Assembly: GCA_964641965.1 (NCBI GenBank)
Contig: CAZXLD010000019.1
Span: 1 to 64,000, forward strand
Length of the DNA: 64,000 nt
Reading direction: 5' to 3'
Origin: JAJDFU01 sp964641965
Lineage (GTDB): Bacteria; Bacteroidota; Bacteroidia; Chitinophagales; Saprospiraceae
Position numbers and translations under genes: made by a program. Positions 15,124 through 24,664 of the stretch are shown here, one piece after another. Position 1 is the stretch's first letter. Every line of letters starts with the position of its first letter. Under the pieces are notes generated by a model. That model was not told where the DNA came from and did not search any database. It worked only from the letters and a program-made list of their open reading frames with translations.

Positions 15124-15696
15124 ATGGATATTGCACTACCCCTTCATTTAAGTGAACGCGACCTGTTGGACGCTTGTACCAGACAGGAAAGGTGGGCTCA
15201 AAAAATTCTTTACGAGGAGTTTTACAGGCCTATGATGGGGGTTTGTTTGCGCTATTCCAACCACGAAGAGGATGCCAGGGATATTCTTCACGAGGGATTC
15301 ATAAAGGTTTTCAAGCATATTGGAAAGTACGAACCGGGAACTTCGCTTTCGGCATGGATGAGGCGGATCATGGTCAATACGGCTATTGACTATTATCGAA
15401 AGGTGATGCGCAGGCGGACAGAAGATATTGAAGAGGCTTACACTGTACAGTCCGATGATGCGGATGCGGTTAGCCGGTTGTCCGAGATGGAAATCCTACA
15501 AGCTGTCCAACAATTGAGCACAGTTTACCGGACGGTGTTCAACTTGTATGTAGTAGAAGGATTTTCCCACAAAGAAATCGCTGAAATACTTGAAATATCA
15601 GAGAGTACATCTCGATCTAATTTGGTAAAAGCCCGGATGAGACTACGTGAATTGATCCAATCCGGAAAAGATAATTATGAAGGACAAGGAATTTGA
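15124..15696 (+). CDS. ECF-family RNA polymerase sigma factor
   Basis: The 190-residue protein has sigma region 2 (EEFYRPMMGVCLRYSNHEED, then LHEGFIKVFKHIGKYEPG) and region 4 with a helix-turn-helix (YRTVFNLYVVEGFSHKEIAE, ILEISESTSRSNLVKARMRL). It directs polymerase to its own promoter set. Its last 20 bases overlap the start of the next gene, a membrane protein with a cytoplasmic N-terminus, the usual sigma/anti-sigma arrangement. Confidence 0.93.
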   Translation: MDIALPLHLSERDLLDACTRQERWAQKILYEEFYRPMMGVCLRYSNHEEDARDILHEGFIKVFKHIGKYEPGTSLSAWMRRIMVNTAIDYYRKVMRRRTEDIEEAYTVQSDDADAVSRLSEMEILQAVQQLSTVYRTVFNLYVVEGFSHKEIAEILEISESTSRSNLVKARMRLRELIQSGKDNYEGQGI

Positions 15697-17122
15697 TCAT
15701 ATCATCCGGGAAAAACTGGACAACATCCAGACTCCTGGTCCGGTCTCCGGATGGGAGGAGCTAACTGCTCGAATGGATGCCGGTCAGCCTCCTTCTGTCG
15801 ATGACTTTGATGAAGTTCTGTTTCAAAAATTACACAACTACCAAGGGCCTCCCATCGAACCCCAATGGGAGTCGCTAGCCCAGAGAATGGATTTAGTGCT
15901 GTTGCCTTCCCGTCTATTGCGCCTCAAGGTATTAGAGCTGATGGTCCTGCTATTTCTCTTACTCCCTTTCACCACCCAAGACCCCGTTGTACAACCCAGG
16001 GCCGATCATCACCAACAACCCGGAAACCATATAAAGCAACCTGCCCTTGCTCAAATTCTTCCCTTCGAGCATACCCCCTCCAAGCCAGACCCACAGGTTG
16101 AAAGAGAGGTTATCCTAGGCGAGCAGAAAAGAGAAGCGTTCCATACATCTACCCCTAAAGAAAACGCTTTAGCGCTGCTAAAAAGCACTCCGTTTTATGA
16201 GGTTTCCTCCAGCAAAGCCAGGCGTGCGGCCCCATTGAACCTATGGGCTGCTGTTGCACCATCCCAAGGATTTGGCACCCATATTCTCGAAACGGTGCCC
16301 GACTCAAAACAATTGGAAGCGAGCCCTCTGATTCCCGGTTCAGCAAACCAATCAATAGTCTTGCAGAAGAAAGCCATTTTTATACAGGAATATCCGCGTG
16401 ATCAGATCCGGAATACGCTATTTATAGGTGTTAGTGGGGCTTTTAATTATAATCAGGTAATCACACCAGCTCAAAATAATTTTGAAATTCCACCTGTTGT
16501 TCGATACCATAGGGGTTATTCCGCTGGACTTTCCCTGGGTTTGGGATTTAGGAAATGGGAGATTGAGGGCGAATTGGGATACACAAATTATAAGTACTTA
16601 CCCCAACAGATCCTCTACCTGGAAGGCAGCCTAGTGGACGGAGTTTATGGTGCAGGAGTTAACAAAGTCGAACTGAATGCTTTCAATTTGGGATTTGGGG
16701 CGCGCTATCGGGTACTTTCTGGAGAAAACTGGATTGTTTCAGCAGGTGCCGGAATTCGAATAAATTCCATATTCAGGTCTAATTATTCTGTCGCCACGGC
16801 AGATTATTTCCTGCCGGACTTCCCACTCCGAGAGCCACCTGTTCCTATAAATGGTACTGCCGAGGTAAAGCCAACAGCCCTGGAGGAGAAAGACTATGCC
16901 AGCGGTTGGTTGGATAACGGTCCTTTCTTTGAAAACACCTTCCTTTCAGCTAATCTGAATGTAGGAGGTGAAATCTTTTTCTCCAGGAAGTTCAGCTTTT
17001 ACACCAGAGCCTCTGCACAACCCTTTTTGCCAATCGGGAGAAAAGGAATTGGTCCCGATCGGGATAGAATCCACACGATCAGTTTACAAAGTGGTTTCCG
17101 CCTTCGAATCCACCGTAAATGA
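15677..17122 (+). CDS. Anti-sigma-like N-terminus fused to an outer-membrane barrel-like domain
   Basis: The N-terminal 75 residues contain two copies of a small helical motif (IIREKLDNIQTPGPVSGWEE and LFQKLHNYQGPPIEPQWESL), as seen in Bacteroidota proteins encoded next to ECF sigma factors. A membrane segment follows (LKVLELMVLLFLLLPF, about 86-101), then a Pro/Gln-rich linker and a strand-rich region from about 245 with aromatic-glycine alternation typical of PorT-like barrels, ending in RLRIHRK. I infer that the N-terminal part holds the sigma factor at the inner membrane and the C-terminal part reaches the outer membrane. The gene's 3' end overlaps the convergent hydrolase gene by 44 bases. 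Confidence 0.7.
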   Translation: MKDKEFDHIIREKLDNIQTPGPVSGWEELTARMDAGQPPSVDDFDEVLFQKLHNYQGPPIEPQWESLAQRMDLVLLPSRLLRLKVLELMVLLFLLLPFTTQDPVVQPRADHHQQPGNHIKQPALAQILPFEHTPSKPDPQVEREVILGEQKREAFHTSTPKENALALLKSTPFYEVSSSKARRAAPLNLWAAVAPSQGFGTHILETVPDSKQLEASPLIPGSANQSIVLQKKAIFIQEYPRDQIRNTLFIGVSGAFNYNQVITPAQNNFEIPPVVRYHRGYSAGLSLGLGFRKWEIEGELGYTNYKYLPQQILYLEGSLVDGVYGAGVNKVELNAFNLGFGARYRVLSGENWIVSAGAGIRINSIFRSNYSVATADYFLPDFPLREPPVPINGTAEVKPTALEEKDYASGWLDNGPFFENTFLSANLNVGGEIFFSRKFSFYTRASAQPFLPIGRKGIGPDRDRIHTISLQSGFRLRIHRK

Positions 17123-17918
17123 ATCGATCTAAAAAAGGTGTTACTTCCTCCCAATTCGGAATATGCCCCCCTTCATAAATAAACGGCTGTATCTGTGGAA
17201 TACCTGCCAGCCAATTCCAAAGTTTTTTCTCTTGGATTAGAGGATCTGTATTCCCCCAGGCCACGCCGATAGGCAACCCGGAAGCTGCTAATAGCTGACT
17301 TGAAGACTCCATTTGTAGACCCGCTTCCTGCACCGCCCGCCAAGTACCAAATAGTGCAGCCCTTCGATTCGGGTCGCCAAGGTTTCTTCGAATAAATCGC
17401 TCTTGCACAGGATTGATCACTTTCGCCTTTCGCAAAGCAGCAACCAAAGAAAACCATATTTTTTCGCTGCCTGCTGATCGTTCAAGTATCCGAATTAGTT
17501 GCTCGGGTACATAATCTAGCCCCCCTAACCCACTGGTAGCCAATCCATCAGGAGCAAGGAGCACGACTGCATGAAGCCTTGGCAATAAGGAGCCCGCCAT
17601 AGCCAGGGCAAAGCGAGCCCCCATACTGTGCCCCAGTAAGGTAAAGCGCTCGCTTCCATTTTTTTTGCGTATGTATTCAATCCCATCCAAAAGCTGCCCC
17701 ACCGAATATTTGGGTTGCATCCATTGCGTTTGCCCGTGGAATGGTAAGTCCGGAGCCATAATCTTGATGCCGGGGGTAACCAATGGTCTGAAGAATGCCC
17801 CAGAGCGAGCGTAGCCATGTATCCCAATTATCAAGTGCTTTCCGGATCCCAAAACTGCTACATGCATTGCCCCATGGTTGACGGCCGGTACGATAAAGGA
17901 GGATGGCATGAAGTTCAA
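17079..17918 (-). CDS. Alpha/beta-hydrolase
   Basis: The 279-residue protein has the canonical fold signals: HGYARSG oxyanion region, nucleophile elbow LLGHSMGARFA with Ser at about 98, an acid in AWGNTDPLIQ, and the C-terminal His in EGGHIPNW. Substrate cannot be told; relatives include esterases and C-C hydrolases. The last 14 codons overlap the barrel gene in the convergent direction. It diverges from the DUF547 lipoprotein gene. Confidence 0.85.
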   Translation of the reverse strand: MNFMPSSFIVPAVNHGAMHVAVLGSGKHLIIGIHGYARSGAFFRPLVTPGIKIMAPDLPFHGQTQWMQPKYSVGQLLDGIEYIRKKNGSERFTLLGHSMGARFALAMAGSLLPRLHAVVLLAPDGLATSGLGGLDYVPEQLIRILERSAGSEKIWFSLVAALRKAKVINPVQERFIRRNLGDPNRRAALFGTWRAVQEAGLQMESSSQLLAASGLPIGVAWGNTDPLIQEKKLWNWLAGIPQIQPFIYEGGHIPNWEEVTPFLDRFIYGGFEGGNHFVN

Positions 17919-18021
17919 AAGTTTGAAGACAAAGCGTTAGGAATCTTACATTGTCTCGATACGGACAATGGCTCTTCAACTGAATGGAGGATTTACAGTT
18001 TCATAAAAAAACACATCTTTT

Positions 18022-18810
18022 GTGAATCTGGTACACTTTTCCCAAATATTGGTTATCGGTTTGCTGGTGATTCTAGCGGGTTCTTGCCGTATTAAGGAAG
18101 TAACTTCCAACGCAACCCCTATCCGTCATACCGAATGGACGAAATTGCTGAAGCGACATGTAGATGAGCAAGGGTGGGTGGATTATATTGGATTCCAACA
18201 GGATAGCGTATTGTTGAATCAGTATTTACAGAAATTAAGGACCCATCATCCAAACACCTCCTATTGGACCGACAATGAACGAAAAGCTTATTGGATTAAT
18301 GCGTACAATGCTTTTACGATTAAGCTGGTCAGCGACCACTACCCCATATCTGGAATCAAAAAAATTCGACCCGGTTTACCTTTTGTCAATTCCGTCTGGG
18401 ATATCAAGTTTATTGAAATTGAAGGAAAAACCTACGATCTGAATAATATCGAACACGGAATTCTTCGGGAACGCTTTGAGGATCCTCGTATACATTTTGC
18501 CCTAAATTGCGCGTCTGTTTCCTGTCCTGTTTTGAAAAGAGAAGCTTATTCCGCTGATCGGTTGGATCAACAGTTGGAGGAAGCCGGGAATACATTTTTA
18601 AGAGATCCCTCCAGAAATAAGATAGAACCGGATTTAGTGCAAATTTCTTCCATTTTTAAATGGTTCAGAGGTGATTTCGTTTCCAAGGAACAAGGGCTGA
18701 TCGATTTTCTCAACCGATTTACCCAGGTGCCAATCCATTCAGATGCAAAAATTAAGTATTTGGACTACGATTGGAATTTGAATGATCAGCACTTGCAAAA
18801 AGGCCTTTGA
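18022..18810 (+). CDS. DUF547 lipoprotein
   Basis: The start is a GTG (no upstream ATG is in frame). The signal sequence ends in a lipobox, VILAGSC, so it should be a membrane-anchored lipoprotein. The DUF547 domain follows: RKAYWINAYNAFTIKLVSDH, IHFALNCASVSCPVL with two cysteines, and the ending YLDYDWNLND. The function of DUF547 is not established; the conserved Cys/Asn pattern suggests a papain-like or transglutaminase-related fold. A second DUF547 copy, fused to a barrel-like domain, lies at 24997. Confidence 0.88.
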   Translation: MNLVHFSQILVIGLLVILAGSCRIKEVTSNATPIRHTEWTKLLKRHVDEQGWVDYIGFQQDSVLLNQYLQKLRTHHPNTSYWTDNERKAYWINAYNAFTIKLVSDHYPISGIKKIRPGLPFVNSVWDIKFIEIEGKTYDLNNIEHGILRERFEDPRIHFALNCASVSCPVLKREAYSADRLDQQLEEAGNTFLRDPSRNKIEPDLVQISSIFKWFRGDFVSKEQGLIDFLNRFTQVPIHSDAKIKYLDYDWNLNDQHLQKGL

Positions 18811-18915
18811 TCTCGCTTTTCAGATAATTGCCAGCCCGATTTTGATAATGTCGCTTTTCAGGTTAATTTCCTGATCTCAAACCAAGTTATATCTTCTATT
18901 CAAATCGATCCTAAC

Positions 18916-19731
18916 ATGAAAAGCGTCTCCTTTCTGACTGCCATTTTCTTTCTGTTAACAACTATCCTCCTGCAAGCTCAAGAAGACCAGGTTGCGGTCC
19001 TGAAAGATATGATTATCCGCTCCTATCAAGACCTGGGTTCACTGAATACGGAGACCGGCCTGTCCTACCAACGAAATACCTTTCTCACGGATGATTACAA
19101 GGTGCACAAACGGGTATTTTACAATGGGGAAGTTTTGGTAAATGATATTGTAGACCGGTCGAGCTACCTGAAAGACCTGGATGATCAGGATTCGCAAGTA
19201 CTTTCCGATGAGGCACTTGAATTAGGCGAAATTGATTTTATTCAGGTGACCGGAGATTTGGGAATCGCTAGTTTCCAAGTTGATATTACCTATAAAGAGG
19301 ACGATCTGGTTATCTACAAAGCCAAAGAAACTCGTATCGATCGTTTTAGAAAAGAAGGCGGACAATGGAAATATTATTCCAGCAACTCAGACATCATAGT
19401 TACGGATATCAATCGCTCTGACTGTACCTATCACCTGTTCTCCGATGGCGGGTCCAATGTTTACCTCAAAGTATTTTATCCTTCGGGCCAAATGTTCGAC
19501 TCCGATTTCCTGGAGGTTCAATTTAAGGATCTAGGACGAGATGATTACGAAATTCGTACAAATAAGGGAGAGCCTCTGCTATGGCAGGATGGTTCTTTGA
19601 GTTCCTATGAGAATAGCAAAACTACCATCACTCCAGTTAAAGCCAAGAGTCGGGTAGAGGTAGCAGAAGCCTTGGTTCTTCAATACTGGAAGGCCCAATG
19701 CGCAAACGTCAAATCTGTTAAACTGAAGTAA
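18916..19731 (+). CDS. Secreted protein of unknown function
   Basis: I do not recognise a family. It has a clear signal peptide (MKSVSFLTAIFFLLTTILLQAQ). The mature part alternates short strands and polar turns (RVFYNGEVLVNDIVD, IASFQVDITYKEDDLVIYKA, QWKYYSSN), which fits a small beta-rich or NTF2-like periplasmic protein. It stands alone, with about 100 bases before it and convergent smpB 7 bases after it. Confidence 0.75.
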   Translation: MKSVSFLTAIFFLLTTILLQAQEDQVAVLKDMIIRSYQDLGSLNTETGLSYQRNTFLTDDYKVHKRVFYNGEVLVNDIVDRSSYLKDLDDQDSQVLSDEALELGEIDFIQVTGDLGIASFQVDITYKEDDLVIYKAKETRIDRFRKEGGQWKYYSSNSDIIVTDINRSDCTYHLFSDGGSNVYLKVFYPSGQMFDSDFLEVQFKDLGRDDYEIRTNKGEPLLWQDGSLSSYENSKTTITPVKAKSRVEVAEALVLQYWKAQCANVKSVKLK

Positions 19732-19738
19732 TACGGCT

Positions 19739-20215
19739 CTAGATCCGGACCTTTTTCAAGCGTTCCAGATCTCGTTTCTGATCCTTCTTTTTAATGGACT
19801 CCCTTTTATCGAAGTACTTTTTACCCTGTGCCAGGGCGATCTCTACTTTGACCAACCCTCTTTCATTCATGTATAACCGAGTGGGAACGATGGTGAGCCC
19901 TCTTTCCTTGGCCCTTTTATGCAGTTTCTTCAGCTCCTGTCTTTTGAGTAAAAGTTTGCGAGGCCTTCTTGCCTCGTGATTTGCATAGTTTCCATTTTCG
20001 TATTCAGCAATAAACAGGCTCCTTACCCAGAGTTCATCCTTTTTGAATACACAATAGGCATCTCGCAGATTGACCTTTCCTTGCCGAATGGATTTTACCT
20101 CGGTACCCTGGAGCATAATTCCAGCCTCCACTACCTCTAAAAACCGATACTCAAACGAAGCACGTTTGTTCGGAATATCAATTGCGTATTCGGATTGCTT
20201 CTTTTTCTTTGCCAT
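19739..20215 (-). CDS. smpB: SsrA-binding protein SmpB
   Basis: SmpB carries tmRNA to stalled ribosomes for trans-translation. The 158-residue protein shows the family pattern: NKRASFEYRFLEVVEAGIML, QGTEVKSIRQGKVNLRDAYC, and the basic C-terminal tail GKKYFDKRESIKKKDQKRDL. The length is normal. Confidence 0.97.
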   Translation of the reverse strand: MAKKKKQSEYAIDIPNKRASFEYRFLEVVEAGIMLQGTEVKSIRQGKVNLRDAYCVFKKDELWVRSLFIAEYENGNYANHEARRPRKLLLKRQELKKLHKRAKERGLTIVPTRLYMNERGLVKVEIALAQGKKYFDKRESIKKKDQKRDLERLKKVRI

Positions 20216-20318
20216 ATGCTCTTCCCTTCCTTTCGCTATCGGATCAATAACCTCAAAACGGATACAATCGTTCGATCAAGGCGGAAATGCCCTCAGATCA
20301 GGAACTATTTCCATTCCA

Positions 20319-20639
20319 TTAGACCTTTTGAAGCCGCACTGCCGTGCCGTAGGCCAAAATCTCCGAGCATCCCTGCATTACCATCGCCGTAGTAAAACGG
20401 ACATTCACAATGCCATCGGCTCCCATCCGTTCGGCATCTGCACGCATTCGAGCAATGGCTTGTTCGCGGGCATCTGCCATTAATCGGGTATATTCAGATA
20501 TTTCCCCCCCTACAATATTCTTCAGTCCGGCAAAAATATCACGACCGATATTTCTTGCCCTGACAGTACTCCCTCGTGCGATATCCAGCACTTCAATTAT
20601 TTCATATCCAGGGATGGATTCGGTATTGCTGATAATCAT
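20319..20639 (-). CDS. YbjQ/UPF0145 (DUF74) family protein
   Basis: The 106-residue protein matches the YbjQ family: PGYEIIEVLDIARGSTVRAR, REQAIARMRADAERMGADGI, VNVRFTT and ILAYGTAVRL. The fold is a small pentameric alpha/beta protein with no settled biochemical role. It lies between smpB and the S9 peptidase gene in the same orientation. Confidence 0.93.
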   Translation of the reverse strand: MIISNTESIPGYEIIEVLDIARGSTVRARNIGRDIFAGLKNIVGGEISEYTRLMADAREQAIARMRADAERMGADGIVNVRFTTAMVMQGCSEILAYGTAVRLQKV

Positions 20640-20724
20640 AATAGGGTGATGTTTGGGTACTGAAGAGCCGGGCTACTTACTCCTTAGAACCGGTCCGGCT
20701 TTCAGCTGTAAAGTAATTTATGGA

Positions 20725-22950
20725 TCATGGCCTGGAAGGCTCCTGGTTGGAATTCATCAGGTTTCCAGTCTTGAGCCTCTCGTTCAAGAAATTGGTCATC
20801 TTAGTATACAGGTGCAGCCTGGTATTACCTCCGTAAATTCCATGGTTCCGATTGGGATAATAATAGGTGTCAAATTGCTTGTTTGCTTCCACAAGTGCAT
20901 TCACCATTTCGGCAGAATTCTGGAAATGTACATTATCATCTGTGGTCCCATGTACCAATAAATAGTTTCCGCGCAGGCGATCCGCAAAATTGACGGGAGA
21001 ATTATCGCGGTATCCTTCTGGATTTTCCTGTACCGTCTGCATATACCGCTCGGTGTAGATCGTATCGTACCATTTCCAATTCGTTACCGGTGCTACAGCG
21101 ATGGCAGCTTTGAATACATCATTTCCTTTAAACAAGCAAAGAGAGGACATATACCCCCCATAACTCCAACCAAAAATCCCGATTCGATTAGAATCCGCAT
21201 AGGGAAGGCTTCCCAAATACTTAGCCGCTTCAATTTGGTCAATAGTTTCATAATGCCCCAGCTGGCCATAAGTCATTTTTTTAAACTCCTCTCCTCTTCC
21301 TCCAGTACCTCGATTATCCACGCAAGCAATTAAATACCCCTGTTGGGCCAGGTATTGAAACCACCAGTATCGGCTTCCCTTCCAACTGTCAGTCCCCTGC
21401 TGACTTCCCGGCCCCCCGTATAGATACATAAACACTGGATACTCTTTGCTTTCATCAAAGTTGGGCGGCTTAATCATATACCCATTCAGTTCCACCCCTT
21501 CAGAAGTAGAAAACTGAAAAAACTCAGCTGGTTGTGGCTGGTACTCCTCGATGACTTCTTCGAGCTGATCATTGTCCTCAATCATTCGGACCAGTTGACC
21601 TTTTCGATCATATACTGCATAGGTGCTAGGAGTATTGAGGGTACTTCGATTGAGCACGTAATAATCAAAGGTGCTGCTGAATTGAGCTGTGTTCCAACCC
21701 GGTTCACCCGCTTCGATTCGTTTACTCCCCCCATCAAGACCAAAGCTGTAAATCTGGCGCTCCATTGGAGAAGCCTCGGCCGCTTGAAAATAGACTCGTT
21801 GGTTCGCTTCGTCAAATCCGTAAAACTGGGTCACTTCCCATTCCCCTTGGGTCAATTGTCGTTTGACCTTTCCCTCCATGTCGTACAAATAAATATGCCG
21901 AAAACCATCCATCTCGCTGGTCATGATAAAACGCGTTCCTCCTTCGAGAAATACAATATTATCCAGTTGCGCTTCCTCGATATAGTATTTATTTCTCTCG
22001 TCGAGCAAAACCCGTGAATTTCCACTGGATGCATTTACTAATACCAGTTCCAGGTGATTCTGATGGCGGTTCATCCGGGTGACACACAACTGATTGGGGT
22101 CCTTGGTCCATCTGATTCTTGGAAAATACTCAGTATCCGACCCTTCTACCTTTAACTTTTGTACGCGCCTCTTCTCCAGATCATATAAATGGACCGTCAC
22201 AGTCGAATTTTCTTCTCCTACTTTAGGGTATTTGAAAGTTTCGTATTCGGGATAAGTTCCACCTCGGTGGAAGGTCATGGTAAATTCCTTAACATTGGTT
22301 TCGTCAAACCGAAGGAATCCAATGCGACGGCTATCGGGTGACCATTCGAAAGCCTTGGCCAAGGCAAATTCTTCCTCATACACCCAATCGGTAGCACCAT
22401 TGATAATCTCATTTGATTTCCCGTCGGATGTTATTTGTACCAGTTCTCCACTCGATAGGTCCTTCCAGTACAAATTGTTTCCGTACACGAATGCGATCTT
22501 GTTCCCATCCGGACTAAGTGTGGCGTAGCGAATTTTTCCGTCTTCAAAAACTCGATCGAGCTTTCCATTTTCAGTATTAAATATGAAAAAATAGGCTCTG
22601 GAAGATCTCCTGTAAATCCGTTCACGTTCGGCCTGGATCAAGATCTTTTTTTCCTGAGGTCCAAAGGAATAAGCGGATAAACGGCCTGAAAACCCATCTA
22701 TTCCAGCTAACGCGCTTCCATCAAGCAAGGTGTCCACAGGTGCTCCTGTAGTTAAGTCAAATTTGACGATTGAATTGAAAGTCAATCGGGTATAATGCCG
22801 TCCGTCCTGCAGGAAATTAAACCCGGGAACGGTTCGGGCAGAAAAGGTATTATCCTTGAAGATTGTCTCTAGGTCAATGTTCTTTTGAGCCGTGAGTAGG
22901 GAAATCGCTCCTAAAAAAAGAAGCCCAAAAGTCAACTTGATTGTGTGCAT
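20725..22950 (-). CDS. S9-family prolyl peptidase (dipeptidyl peptidase IV type)
   Basis: An N-terminal beta-propeller (about residues 40-490, with LSPDGNKIAF and WSPDSRRIGF blades) precedes an alpha/beta-hydrolase domain. The catalytic Ser is in IFGWSYGGYMS, Asp in VHGTTDDNVHF, His in YPNRNHGIYGG. The propeller carries VYEEEFALAK, the Glu-Glu motif by which DPP IV holds the free N-terminus. It is therefore a secreted dipeptidyl peptidase removing Xaa-Pro dipeptides. I chose the ATG at 22950 because it gives a clean signal peptide (MHTIKLTFGLLFLGAISLLTAQ). Confidence 0.93.
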   Translation of the reverse strand: MHTIKLTFGLLFLGAISLLTAQKNIDLETIFKDNTFSARTVPGFNFLQDGRHYTRLTFNSIVKFDLTTGAPVDTLLDGSALAGIDGFSGRLSAYSFGPQEKKILIQAERERIYRRSSRAYFFIFNTENGKLDRVFEDGKIRYATLSPDGNKIAFVYGNNLYWKDLSSGELVQITSDGKSNEIINGATDWVYEEEFALAKAFEWSPDSRRIGFLRFDETNVKEFTMTFHRGGTYPEYETFKYPKVGEENSTVTVHLYDLEKRRVQKLKVEGSDTEYFPRIRWTKDPNQLCVTRMNRHQNHLELVLVNASSGNSRVLLDERNKYYIEEAQLDNIVFLEGGTRFIMTSEMDGFRHIYLYDMEGKVKRQLTQGEWEVTQFYGFDEANQRVYFQAAEASPMERQIYSFGLDGGSKRIEAGEPGWNTAQFSSTFDYYVLNRSTLNTPSTYAVYDRKGQLVRMIEDNDQLEEVIEEYQPQPAEFFQFSTSEGVELNGYMIKPPNFDESKEYPVFMYLYGGPGSQQGTDSWKGSRYWWFQYLAQQGYLIACVDNRGTGGRGEEFKKMTYGQLGHYETIDQIEAAKYLGSLPYADSNRIGIFGWSYGGYMSSLCLFKGNDVFKAAIAVAPVTNWKWYDTIYTERYMQTVQENPEGYRDNSPVNFADRLRGNYLLVHGTTDDNVHFQNSAEMVNALVEANKQFDTYYYPNRNHGIYGGNTRLHLYTKMTNFLNERLKTGNLMNSNQEPSRP

Positions 22951-23074
22951 TGGAAAAAATTTCTGAAAAATTAGAAGAAGCATACATATACTATCTGGCA
23001 ACTATTCGACTTGTACTGACACAAATTTAAAATGACCTATTTAAAACCGGAGAAAACAGCCAAACTTGGTCAGC

Positions 23075-23093
23075 CCCGACGACAAGTGTCGGG
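23075..23093. repeat. Short dyad CCCGAC...GTCGGG
   Basis: CCCGAC and GTCGGG flank a 7-base loop in the region between the ScfR-type and S9 peptidase genes. It may be a short interspersed repeat or an RNA hairpin in the peptidase leader. Confidence 0.3.
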
Positions 23094-23106
23094 ATCAAGG
23101 ACATTA

Positions 23107-23163
23107 TACCATTTCAAGAAATGCTGTATTTAAGTGACAGGCCGTTTTCAACTTAAAATGGTA
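23107..23163. repeat. 57-bp mini-element with TTA target duplication
   Basis: The ends TACCATTTCAAG and CTTAAAATGGTA are inverted repeats with one mismatch and resemble the 160-bp MITE ends with G changed to A. TTA flanks both sides (23104-23106 and 23164-23166). The right TTA is read as the TAA stop of the ScfR-type gene. Confidence 0.7.
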
Positions 23164-24651
23164 TTATTTCAATAGTTTCTTCAGGCGCTCTTGAATACTT
23201 TGATACTCCCTTCTTTTTTCTATGATCGTTGGAGGAGCAGCTCGTTCTGTACAGTCTTCCAAGCTACATCTTTCACAGGTTTTATTGACTTCTCGGTGCA
23301 ATATTGATGGATCATCGAGAAAGTGGACCATCTTCCTGGTTTGCTCGTCGATCATAAGGCCCAAGGTCACACTTACATTTTTATCGGGAGAAGGATAACC
23401 GGGTCGGGCCAAGGTAATACAAAGATATTCATCTTCTGTTCCATGGAAGCGGGACCGCTGGGCACGGACAATAGTCTCTACAAACTTACCTTCCTGTTGG
23501 AGGTGATTCAGGTCGTGGAGCAGGGATAGCGCGACCCATCGTCTACAATAATGCTCCAGCAGCTGATTGCCGTGGGGCGGATGCCTTTGGTTGAGATGCA
23601 ATTCGCGGTCCATGGTGAAGTAGCCTTTTTCAGGATCGTGGAGAAACCGCAGGAAAAAAAGGTTTTTTAGTCCGAAAAATTGGGGAAGGATGTTGGTGAG
23701 CCGGTGGTAAAAGGTCTCCGGAGTAACATCGTACTTCCGCATGATATTGAGAAAAGCCTCTCCCTCCCATTTAGGCTGGGACAGGAACGCTTGAAGGTCT
23801 TGTCGAAAGGGGTGCTGAGGCAGTAAAAGTGCTGCAGAAAAATAGATTGCCTTTGAATGGTTGAGTACTTCTTCGAATACCCTGCCACGCAGAATGGAAG
23901 AGGTATTTGCTCGTTCCTGCAACCCCAACCATTGGAAACCAAGTTCTTTGCCTAGCTGAAAGGTTCTTTGCCGATTATTGAGCCGACTGTGCAGCAATAA
24001 ATTTCTCTTTTTGGGGATGTAAAGCGACCGGAGCTTGTTGAGTTCCGGGTATTTATCCAATCCACCTTCAACAATGGTATAACCATAGTGACGCTCCAGC
24101 AGCCCATTTAATTGAAGTATAGGGATGGGACGCTCCACTGAAATTTTAAACTTGAGCGTAAAGGCATTAACGGCATCCTCCAAGTCCTGAAAGAAATTAT
24201 TATTCATTTCCAGGTACGAACGCAATGCGCCGAAATAAAAATTCTCTTCTCGAAGCGCATAATTACGTGAAATTTCCAACAGGGTAGAAATAAAGGCCCC
24301 TACCCGATCCGGTGAGTTTGCGATGATCTCAACCACCTTTCCCAGTTCGATGCCGAAAAGGTCCAATGGAAGCTCATTCAGAAAATTGGATTTTAGCAAA
24401 TCTGAAATAGGTGAAAGCCCTTTTTGTAAATTACCGGAGGTAAGGTCCCGAAAGGTGGTCCCAAGGCAATCAGCCAGGATGTATAGCTTTTCTTCTTTGG
24501 GAAACTTTTTACCCTTTTCGATTTCATTCAGGTAAGAAATCGACATACCGGTTGCTGTAGAAAGTTCGGCAAAGGATAATCGCTGCTCCTGCCGAAGTTG
24601 TTTGACTTTTAACCCCAGAATTATGCGTTCGTTTTGCGATTTGACGCCCAT
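23164..24651 (-). CDS. ScfR/RamB-type regulator (HTH_XRE with IrrE-like and short-chain-acyl domains)
   Basis: Residues 10-70 form an XRE helix-turn-helix (LRQEQRLSFAELSTATGMSI, SYLNEIEKGKKFPKEEKLYI). The middle (about 150-290) matches the degenerate IrrE/ImmA-like region of this family. The C-terminus carries LARPGYPSPDKNVSVTLGLM and a Cys cluster (CERCSLEDC) seen in regulators of acetate, propionate and fatty-acid metabolism such as RamB, PrpC and ScfR. I chose the ATG at 24651 because the 29 upstream residues do not fit the family. A dyad with flanking direct repeats sits just upstream. Methylmalonyl-CoA mutase and epimerase elsewhere in the window would fit a propionate connection, but direct control is not shown. 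Confidence 0.85.
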   Translation of the reverse strand: MGVKSQNERIILGLKVKQLRQEQRLSFAELSTATGMSISYLNEIEKGKKFPKEEKLYILADCLGTTFRDLTSGNLQKGLSPISDLLKSNFLNELPLDLFGIELGKVVEIIANSPDRVGAFISTLLEISRNYALREENFYFGALRSYLEMNNNFFQDLEDAVNAFTLKFKISVERPIPILQLNGLLERHYGYTIVEGGLDKYPELNKLRSLYIPKKRNLLLHSRLNNRQRTFQLGKELGFQWLGLQERANTSSILRGRVFEEVLNHSKAIYFSAALLLPQHPFRQDLQAFLSQPKWEGEAFLNIMRKYDVTPETFYHRLTNILPQFFGLKNLFFLRFLHDPEKGYFTMDRELHLNQRHPPHGNQLLEHYCRRWVALSLLHDLNHLQQEGKFVETIVRAQRSRFHGTEDEYLCITLARPGYPSPDKNVSVTLGLMIDEQTRKMVHFLDDPSILHREVNKTCERCSLEDCTERAAPPTIIEKRREYQSIQERLKKLLK

Positions 24652-24664
24652 AACTCGAAATAAA

